From NCBI GenBank assembly GCA_027451265.1, contig DAIDJT010000051.1, forward strand, positions 1 through 12,206: 12,206 bases of DNA, in the 5' to 3' direction. The notes under the pieces were generated by a model, which searched no databases, was not told where the DNA came from, and saw nothing but the letters and a program-made list of their open reading frames with translations. Each line of letters starts with the position of its first letter. Position 1 is the stretch's first letter. This DNA comes from Bacteroidales bacterium. GTDB taxonomy: Bacteria; Bacteroidota; Bacteroidia; Bacteroidales; VadinHA17. A program made the translations under genes and the position numbers. Shown piece after piece: positions 7,045 to 12,206 of the stretch.

Positions 7045-8241
7045 TCAGTTGCCCATGCCTGTTATTCCCAGGTTCCTGGCTGCTTTTGTGATTTTTTCAA
7101 TTGAAATATCCACCTGCTCCCTTGTATGCGTTGCCATCAGTGAGTACCGTATCAGGCAGTCATCTTTCGGTACTGCCGGGGAGACGACCGGGTTGACGAA
7201 AATCCCGTCAGCAAGCAGATGCTGGGTGAGCATCAGGGCCTTTTCGCTATCCCTTATGAAAAGAGGGATAATCGGTGATTCCGACTTTCCGGTATCAAAT
7301 CCCATTGCCCTGAAACCGTCGAGTGCATACCTGGTTACATCCCACAGGTGAGAGATCCTTTCAGGTTCGCTCATCATGATATCCATGGCGGCAATCACTG
7401 ATGCTGCCGATGCCGGAGTCATGCTTGCGCTGAATATGAGCGTCCTTGAGTTGTGCTTGAGGTAGTTTATCGTGTACCTGTCCGATGCTATGAATCCGCC
7501 AAGTGAGGCGAGAGATTTTGAGAAAGTGCCCATAATAAGGTCAACCCTGTCGGTAAGCCCGAAGTGCGATGCGGTACCCCGGCCGCTCTCTCCAAGCACA
7601 CCGGTTGAATGGGCATCGTCAATCATTATGGAAGCATCATATTTTTCAGCAAGGTCAACCATTTCGGGCAGTTTCACTATGTCTCCCTCCATTGAAAATA
7701 TTCCGTCCGCAACAATGAGTTTGAGGCTCTCAGGTTCACACTGGCTTAGTCTCTTCTCCAGGCTTCGCATGTCATTGTGGCTGTACTTCAGGACCTTCGA
7801 AAATGAGAGCCGGCTTCCCTCAATGATTGATGCATGGTCAAGCTCGTCAAGGAAGATATAATCACGCCGGCCCGTAAGTGCAGACACTACACCGAGATTG
7901 ACCTGGAAACCGGTGCTGTAACAAAGCGCCCGCTCCTTTCCGACCATTGCGGCAATCTTTTCTTCCAGCTCCACGTGGATATCAAGAGTCCCGTTGAGGA
8001 ATCTTGACCCGGCACAACCGGTGCCGTACTTGTCGATGGCCTTCTTGGCTGCTTCCTTGATCCTGGGGTGATTTGTCAGCCCGAGATAGCTGTTTGACCC
8101 AAACATCAGCACCTTGCGGCCGTTGATGGTTACAACGGTGTCCTGGTCTGACTCAATGGTTCTGAAATACGGGTAGATGCCGGCCTGCATCGCCTTCTGA
8201 GGCAAATCATAGCCTTCGAACGCCTTCTGGAGTTTTTTCAT
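7045..8241 (-). CDS. spt: Serine palmitoyltransferase-like alpha-oxoamine synthase
   Basis: A PLP-dependent enzyme of the alpha-oxoamine synthase family that condenses an amino acid with an acyl-CoA, losing CO2. In 398 residues it shows H136 stacking on PLP (ELDHASI), the D208-D-A-H211 motif that holds the PLP nitrogen, and the Schiff-base lysine K242 in GTFSKSLASLGG. Length is normal. The N-terminal AGIYPYFRTIESDQD, GSNSYLGLTNHP and the C-terminal IRYSLMATHT match what I recall of Bacteroides serine palmitoyltransferases better than BioF or 2-amino-3-ketobutyrate ligase. In Bacteroidota the same family also includes enzymes using cysteate to make capnine-type sulfonolipids, which cannot be excluded. 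The candidate keto reductase follows 29 bases downstream. Start ATG 8241-8239, with no evident Shine-Dalgarno sequence. The product acts at the cytoplasmic membrane face in long-chain base synthesis. Confidence 0.85.
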   Translation of the reverse strand: MKKLQKAFEGYDLPQKAMQAGIYPYFRTIESDQDTVVTINGRKVLMFGSNSYLGLTNHPRIKEAAKKAIDKYGTGCAGSRFLNGTLDIHVELEEKIAAMVGKERALCYSTGFQVNLGVVSALTGRRDYIFLDELDHASIIEGSRLSFSKVLKYSHNDMRSLEKRLSQCEPESLKLIVADGIFSMEGDIVKLPEMVDLAEKYDASIMIDDAHSTGVLGESGRGTASHFGLTDRVDLIMGTFSKSLASLGGFIASDRYTINYLKHNSRTLIFSASMTPASAASVIAAMDIMMSEPERISHLWDVTRYALDGFRAMGFDTGKSESPIIPLFIRDSEKALMLTQHLLADGIFVNPVVSPAVPKDDCLIRYSLMATHTREQVDISIEKITKAARNLGITGMGN

Positions 8242-8443
8242 GGTTCGTTACATTATAGCAAAAATGCGAATTTAATTATTTGCACATTAGTTTAAGTAAA
8301 GTGCAACATTAATTAAGGCAACCTGCACCAAAGAATACCATTTTATGCTTATTTCTCAGTCCCGAATTGTCCTCATATTTGCAATTGTCAATGAATTAAT
8401 GCAGTAACAGAGCCTCTGAATGAGGAGTAAAACAAGACAAGGT
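8242..8443. promoter_or_regulatory. Divergent promoter region between spt and the YeiH-family gene
   Basis: This AT-rich stretch of about 200 bases must hold promoters for both directions. On the plus strand CATATTTG (8374-8381) differs from TAnnTTTG at one position, with tttc at 8352-8355 as a poor -33. On the minus strand CATTTTTG (8266 to 8259) also differs at one position and would leave a very short leader for spt. Neither is convincing alone. No riboswitch-like structure was recognised. Confidence 0.4.
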
Positions 8444-9745
8444 ATGGCAGACAACAACAACTCTTCTTCCGTTAAAAAATTCACCCTGGGTCAGGATTGG
8501 GCATCAGTGGTAGCAGGTTTCATAATGATCCTTTTTGTGGTGTTGACCGGGTATGCCGTTCTTACCCCCTCCTTCGGCGGCAAAGCCGGATGGAACCATG
8601 ATCATGATTTTTCAGGAATGTTCGGGGCTGCCACATTGTGGTCGTCAGTACTCTGGACCTTCGTGATTTTCGCGGTTATTTCCGTTCTGGGCATTCTCTT
8701 CAGCGGTGAAAAGATCAAAAAGTATTTCACCGGATTCATTGCCATTTTCCTGCTTGTCATCCTGGCACAGTTTGTTTCTTCCTATGCAGGTTTCAAGAAT
8801 CTTGGCCTGGAGACAGTACTCTTTTCGCTGGTAATCGGTCTGCTTATCGGTAACCTGTTCAGGTTGCCGGAATGGCTGCGGTCAGGTGTGCAGACAGAGC
8901 TTTATGTCAAGATAGGCCTGGTGCTTCTTGGAGCTACAATACTCTTTAAAGACATTCTTTCAGCCGGTTCCTTCGGTCTCATCCAGGCCGTTATAGTGGT
9001 GACCGTAGTCTGGTATTTTGCCTTCTGGATTTCGAGGAAGATGAAGGTTGATGATGAATTCTCAACCATGCTCGCAAGTGCCGTCTCAATCTGCGGAGTA
9101 TCTGCTGCCATAGCTACGGCAGGAGCCATCAACGGCGACAAGAAGAAACTCTCATTCATAATTTCACTGGTGCTCATAATTGCCATCCCGATGATGATCT
9201 TCCTGCCCATTATAGCCAAATGGATGGGCTTGTCTGAAATTGTCACAGGTGCATGGCTCGGGGGTACCATAGACACCACCGGTGCCGTTGTGGCCGCAGG
9301 AACCATTGCCGGCGAAACGGGGCTCAAATATGCAACAATTGTGAAATTCTCTCAGAACGTCCTGCTCGGGCTGGCCGCATTTGCAATTTCAATCTTCTGG
9401 GCCTACAGGAAAAGGGGCGCCAATGAGAAGGGACAGCATGTTCCGGCAAGAATCATCTGGGACCGTTTCCCGAAGTTTGTCCTTGGCTTCATCCTTGCCT
9501 CCCTGGTCTTCTCATTTATCCTGAACCCGGGGACGGCACAGTCATCAGGCAAGGTAATCAAGTCATTCAGCACATTCTGGTTCAACCTGGCATTCATCAG
9601 CATCGGGCTAGAAACCAGGTTCGCAGATTTCAGGCACATGGAGAGCAAAAAGCCATTCTACAGCTTCCTGATTGCGCAGACCTTCAACATAATATTCACG
9701 CTGGGCGTTTCATACCTGCTGTTTCAGATGCTCAGCCCCAAATAG
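8444..9745 (+). CDS. YeiH/UPF0324-family membrane transporter (putative sulfate exporter family)
   Basis: An integral membrane protein of 433 residues (441 if the ATG at 8420 is used). I chose the ATG at 8444 because MADNNN resembles homologue starts as I recall them and the extra eight residues add nothing. Three extra N-terminal hydrophobic segments (about residues 20-42, 66-90 and 96-120) precede the core of the family: LVIGLLIGNLFRLPEWL, then ELYVKIGLVLLGATILFKDIL, and the signature GGTIDTTGAVVAAG (273-286) followed by ATIVKFSQNVLLG. About 11-12 membrane helices in all; enteric YeiH is near 350 residues, so this is the longer form. The family is annotated as putative sulfate exporters from work on taurine-degrading bacteria, but the true substrate of most members is unknown. 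It diverges from spt and is followed 10 bases later by the cyclophilin gene, likely on one transcript. Confidence 0.88.
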   Translation: MADNNNSSSVKKFTLGQDWASVVAGFIMILFVVLTGYAVLTPSFGGKAGWNHDHDFSGMFGAATLWSSVLWTFVIFAVISVLGILFSGEKIKKYFTGFIAIFLLVILAQFVSSYAGFKNLGLETVLFSLVIGLLIGNLFRLPEWLRSGVQTELYVKIGLVLLGATILFKDILSAGSFGLIQAVIVVTVVWYFAFWISRKMKVDDEFSTMLASAVSICGVSAAIATAGAINGDKKKLSFIISLVLIIAIPMMIFLPIIAKWMGLSEIVTGAWLGGTIDTTGAVVAAGTIAGETGLKYATIVKFSQNVLLGLAAFAISIFWAYRKRGANEKGQHVPARIIWDRFPKFVLGFILASLVFSFILNPGTAQSSGKVIKSFSTFWFNLAFISIGLETRFADFRHMESKKPFYSFLIAQTFNIIFTLGVSYLLFQMLSPK

Positions 9746-9755
9746 GTAATTAGAA

Positions 9756-10331
9756 ATGAAACTCCGGTTTTTTGCGCTCATCCTTTCCGCAACAATCGCC
9801 TTCGCCGCATGCGGCAAAAAAGAACATGTAGTCATAGCTACTGAGCTTGGTGATATTCATGTGAACCTGGATATGAAAAACGCACCCGTCACCTCTGCCA
9901 ATTTCCTCAGGTATGTTGAAGCCGGGCTTTTTGACAGCACCTGCTTTTACAGGATTGTGCGGCCCGACAACCAGCCGAATGATCCGGTGCGGATTGCAGT
10001 TATCCAGGGCGGGCGGTATGAGGATGAAGAGACCGGAGGGTTCCCTCCCATAACCCATGAGACAACGGAGATGACCGGAATCAGGCACCTCAACGGTGTC
10101 ATCTCCATGGCAAGGTGGACTCCCGGCACAGCCACCTCGGAGTTCTTCATCTGTGTGGGCGATCAGCCTGACCTTGACTTCGGAGGAAAGAGAAACCCTG
10201 ACGGTCAGGGTTTTGCCGCGTTCGGGAAGGTGACAAAGGGAATGGACGTGGTAATGAAGATCCATGGCATTGAAGCTCCCGGCCAGTACCTTAAAAAACC
10301 GGTGCTGATCTACAGCATCACCCGCGAATAG
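9756..10331 (+). CDS. Cyclophilin-type peptidyl-prolyl isomerase, lipoprotein
   Basis: The 191-residue protein starts with a lipoprotein signal (MKLRFFALILSATIAFAAC) with the lipid-attachment Cys at 19 and a charged GKKEH next to it. The rest is a single cyclophilin domain: FYRIV with the catalytic Arg (R66), VIQGG with Q84, GVISMAR (114-120), SEFFICV with F130/F131, and GFAAFGKVTKGMDVV (152-166). The histidine seen in eukaryotic cyclophilin A is replaced by F153, in line with the aromatic found in bacterial enzymes. It should catalyse proline isomerisation during folding of exported proteins in the periplasm, anchored to a membrane. The lipobox has Phe at -3, which is not typical but tolerated. 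It begins 10 bases after the transporter gene and is probably co-transcribed with it, though no functional link is evident. Confidence 0.92.
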   Translation: MKLRFFALILSATIAFAACGKKEHVVIATELGDIHVNLDMKNAPVTSANFLRYVEAGLFDSTCFYRIVRPDNQPNDPVRIAVIQGGRYEDEETGGFPPITHETTEMTGIRHLNGVISMARWTPGTATSEFFICVGDQPDLDFGGKRNPDGQGFAAFGKVTKGMDVVMKIHGIEAPGQYLKKPVLIYSITRE

Positions 10332-10350
10332 TTTCTTCAGCATACGGCTC

Positions 10351-10413
10351 ATGCCGCGTAGCAGTTACGGCATTGTAAGTGTGCGCGTCCCCGCCCTCCC
10401 CTGCAGGGAAGGG
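10351..10413. terminator. Weak hairpins between convergent genes
   Basis: The 85 bases between the cyclophilin stop and the end of the oxidoreductase hold two inverted repeats: ATGCCG/CGGCAT (10351-10356, 10368-10373) and CCCTCCCC/GGGAAGGG with one mismatch around the loop TGCA (10394-10413). Neither has a T run on either strand, so they are at best non-canonical terminators. Confidence 0.3.
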
Positions 10414-10416
10414 AGA

Positions 10417-11085
10417 TCAGATGTCCATGATCACCGCCCGCCTGTCAACACCCAAACCAGCCAGAATCTCCGTCACCGATTTCATCATGGCCGGCGGACC
10501 ACACAGGTAAAACTGACCACTGAGATCACCGGCATGCTCCCTCAGGAGCGCTTCCGAGATATGCCCCTTAAAATAACCGTCAGCATTCTCACGTGAGAGA
10601 ATGTTGATGAAGTCACTACCAAGCATCCTTCGGAGTTCCTCTTCGAGGATAATATCTCCCCGTGTCTTGCTGGCATAAAACAGCCGGTTCCCGGCCAGCT
10701 CATTCCTTGCATGCAGATCCCTGAATATGGCCAGAAACGGAGTTATCCCGGCACCGCCGGCAATGAAGATCCCTTTCCCCTTATAAGCGATTGCGCCCCA
10801 TGGGGTGCCAATTACCAGCTCATCACCGGGCACGAGCCTGTCAAGCACCTTGGTCAGGCCGTTATGTTCCGGGTATATTTTTATAGTAAACTCAAGGAAA
10901 GGATCATGAATCAGCCCGGTAAAGGTGAAAGACCTCTTCTTCTTCCTCATCTCCGGGGAATTTATGGCTACCCCGGTGGCCTGCCCTGGAGTGAAGGTAT
11001 AACCGGCCGGTTTCCCGACGCGAAACCTTTTCACATCATGTGTTAACTGTTCAACATGTTGAATCTTAACAATATATTCTGTCAT
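10417..11085 (-). CDS. FAD/NAD(P)H oxidoreductase of the ferredoxin-NADP reductase fold
   Basis: The 222-residue protein has the FAD domain (about 1-100), with RSFT at 51-54 as the FAD-binding RxY/F-S/T motif and PGQ at 33-35. The nicotinamide domain follows, with GGAGITPFLAI (110-120) and LCGPPAMM (194-201). It lacks the C-terminal or N-terminal [2Fe-2S] ferredoxin domain of multidomain oxygenase reductases, and the C-terminus is short (AVIMDI). It should be a soluble flavoprotein moving electrons between NAD(P)H and an unidentified acceptor. An in-frame ATG at 11112 would add MLIGQNENH, but the -7 promoter element at 11121-11114 puts transcription start near 11110, so I start at MTEY (11085). 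The nearest divergent gene is an acyl-CoA synthetase; a role in lipid desaturation or hydroxylation is conceivable but unsupported by any oxygenase gene here. Confidence 0.85.
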   Translation of the reverse strand: MTEYIVKIQHVEQLTHDVKRFRVGKPAGYTFTPGQATGVAINSPEMRKKKRSFTFTGLIHDPFLEFTIKIYPEHNGLTKVLDRLVPGDELVIGTPWGAIAYKGKGIFIAGGAGITPFLAIFRDLHARNELAGNRLFYASKTRGDIILEEELRRMLGSDFINILSRENADGYFKGHISEALLREHAGDLSGQFYLCGPPAMMKSVTEILAGLGVDRRAVIMDI

Positions 11086-11113
11086 ATGATTTTCATTCTG
11101 CCCTATTAACAAG

Positions 11114-11121
11114 CAAATGTA
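11114..11121 (-). promoter_or_regulatory. -7 promoter element of the oxidoreductase gene
   Basis: On the minus strand TACATTTG (11121 to 11114) matches TAnnTTTG perfectly. No TTTG lies at the expected -33 distance; the nearest is 31 bases away. Predicted start of transcription near 11110 gives a leader of about 25 bases and supports the start codon at 11085. Confidence 0.5.
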
Positions 11122-11174
11122 CAGTTTGGTTGATACTTCTGAGGCTCCTATCCAAATGCCTTAGACAAAAATAG

Positions 11175-11205
11175 TTGACTTTAGTAATCCTGAGGCGTAA
11201 CTTTG
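11175..11205 (+). promoter_or_regulatory. Bacteroidota-type promoter of the acyl-CoA synthetase gene
   Basis: TTG (11175-11177, in GTTGAC) and TAACTTTG (11198-11205) match the -33 and -7 elements with 20 bases between them, as expected for the Bacteroidota primary sigma factor. Predicted transcription start near 11209 leaves about 31 bases before the ATG at 11240. This is the best promoter in the window. Confidence 0.65.
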
Positions 11206-11239
11206 AGAGAACGGGGGAACCAACTAAAATACAGCAGGT

Positions 11240-12206
11240 ATGAAAACAATTGTCGAGCTACTTGAAAACAGCGCCGGGAAGTACGCGAATAATCCTTACC
11301 TCCTGGAAAAGAAAAGTGACCATTATGAGTCAATCTCATATAAGGAGACCAAAGACCTGGCTTATGCCACAGCAGCCGGGCTGATTTCAATGGGCCTGGC
11401 CAGGGGAGACCGTGTTGCCCTGCTGTCCGAATCACGTACTGACTGGGTTCTGAGTGAGCTTGGCATCCTCCATGCCGGAGCTATTTGTGTACCCCTTTCC
11501 ATATTGCTTAAGGAAGGCGCCGATCTGAAATTCAGAATCGACCATTCCGGTTCACGATGGATAATTGTATCAGCCCTCCAGTATGACAAGATCAAAGCCA
11601 TAAGAAAGGAACTGTCATCCCTGGAAAAAGTGATCCTTCTTGATCCAAGGGAAAGCTATTCTGACGATGAAATCTTCATGGGAAAAATCAGAAAATCAGG
11701 CGAAGAGTACCTTACTGGCAACCATGAAAAGTTCATGGAAAGAGTAAATTCCGTGAAGCCTGATGACTATGCCAATATCAGTTACACATCAGGAACCACC
11801 GCAGATCCAAAAGCCATAATCCTGTCTCACCGCAATTATACAGCCAACATAGAACAGACGCTCACCCTGATGGACGTACCCGAATGGTGGACAACCCTTC
11901 TGATACTTCCATGGGATCACTCTTTTGCACATACTGTGGGAATATACATCATGATGGCCACAGGTGCGAGCCTGGCGGCAGTTCAGTCTGGCAAATCATA
12001 CCTCGATTCAATCAAACATATACCGGAAAATATCAGGGAAATAAAACCGGTGTTTCTCCTTAGCGCACCTGCCCTCGCCAAAAACTTCCGGAAAGGAATT
12101 GAAAGGAGCATCAAGGAAAAAGGGCCTCTGATTGAGAAACTGTTCTTTCATGCCCTGAAGGTAGCCTACACCTACAACGGTACAGGTTGGGATAAGGGGA
12201 AAGGAT
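11240..12206 (+). CDS. AMP-forming acyl-CoA synthetase/ligase, N-terminal part (cut by window end)
   Basis: The frame is open from ATG 11240 to the last base, 322 codons of a family normally about 500-600 long; the end lies outside the window. It belongs to the ANL adenylate-forming superfamily: N-terminal MKTIVELLEN and YKETKDLAYATAAGLISMGL, GDRVALLSESRTDW (core motif A1-A2 region), and the phosphate-binding A3 loop YTSGTTADPKAIILSH at residues 182-197. The usual loop is TSGTTGxPKG, so Gly is replaced by Ala at both 188 and 192. LPWDHSFAH follows, as in fatty acyl-CoA synthetases. The C-terminal catalytic lysine is not in view. The likely reaction is ATP-dependent activation of a fatty or related carboxylic acid to its CoA thioester, in the cytoplasm or at the membrane. 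It might feed acyl-CoA to the upstream sphingolipid locus; that is inference. Confidence 0.85.
   Translation, partial: MKTIVELLENSAGKYANNPYLLEKKSDHYESISYKETKDLAYATAAGLISMGLARGDRVALLSESRTDWVLSELGILHAGAICVPLSILLKEGADLKFRIDHSGSRWIIVSALQYDKIKAIRKELSSLEKVILLDPRESYSDDEIFMGKIRKSGEEYLTGNHEKFMERVNSVKPDDYANISYTSGTTADPKAIILSHRNYTANIEQTLTLMDVPEWWTTLLILPWDHSFAHTVGIYIMMATGASLAAVQSGKSYLDSIKHIPENIREIKPVFLLSAPALAKNFRKGIERSIKEKGPLIEKLFFHALKVAYTYNGTGWDKGKG

Noticed and set aside
8252..8257. TATAAT on the minus strand just upstream of spt
   Set aside because: It looks like an enteric -10 box, but no TTGACA lies 16-18 bases upstream and this lineage uses TAnnTTTG; it is probably chance in an AT-rich gap.
9750..10352. 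200-codon open frame on the minus strand opposite the cyclophilin gene
   Set aside because: The plus strand encodes a clear cyclophilin with signal peptide and catalytic motifs. The minus frame has no recognisable domain and an unlikely composition rich in His, Cys and Pro.
1..12206. Mobile element, CRISPR array, tRNA or toxin-antitoxin module
   Set aside because: I looked for transposase or integrase motifs, regularly spaced repeats, cloverleaf-like sequences and small paired genes on both strands and found none. Composition is even and the genes are mostly core types.

Overview
The window looks like a chromosomal segment of a member of the Bacteroidota, probably an anaerobic or sediment-type Bacteroidales relative. 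Four lines of evidence point there: a serine-palmitoyltransferase-like gene of the Bacteroides type, near-absence of Shine-Dalgarno sequences, several perfect matches to the Bacteroidota -7 promoter element TAnnTTTG ahead of gene starts, and a beta-barrel protein ending in phenylalanine next to a two-component system. Base composition is near 50% GC and even throughout. I see no insertion sequence, phage gene, tRNA, rRNA or CRISPR array.

Layout. At 1-2747 (+) lies a tight operon: the 3' part of an outer-membrane beta-barrel protein, an OmpR-type response regulator, and a membrane histidine kinase that overlaps the regulator by 4 bases. At 2811-3287 (+), behind its own promoter, is a small secreted basic protein of unknown function built from short internal repeats; a strong bidirectional terminator follows. 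On the minus strand is typA (bipA), a ribosome-associated GTPase whose reading frame has no ATG where one is expected. Upstream of it on the same strand are two short-chain dehydrogenases and a PLP-dependent serine palmitoyltransferase-like enzyme (8241 down to 5284), which I read as a sphingolipid (or sulfonolipid) base-forming locus. Divergent from that, at 8444-10331 (+), are a YeiH/UPF0324-family membrane transporter and a cyclophilin-type lipoprotein. Finally an FAD/NAD oxidoreductase of the ferredoxin-reductase fold (-) and the first 322 codons of an acyl-CoA synthetase-like enzyme (+, cut by the window end) diverge from a 150-base region carrying a good promoter for each.

How the genes may work together. 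The clearest functional unit is the spt-SDR pair: condensation of an amino acid with an acyl-CoA gives a 3-keto long-chain base, and a neighbouring SDR is a natural candidate for the keto reduction. The acyl-CoA synthetase at the right edge could supply acyl-CoA but is not in the same operon. The two-component system probably senses an envelope signal; its targets cannot be read from the sequence.

Most of the window is ordinary core-genome content. The points most worth checking are the missing typA start codon, the repeat protein behind the two-component system, the identity of the spt/SDR/transporter locus, and a perfect 9-base inverted repeat in front of the second SDR.
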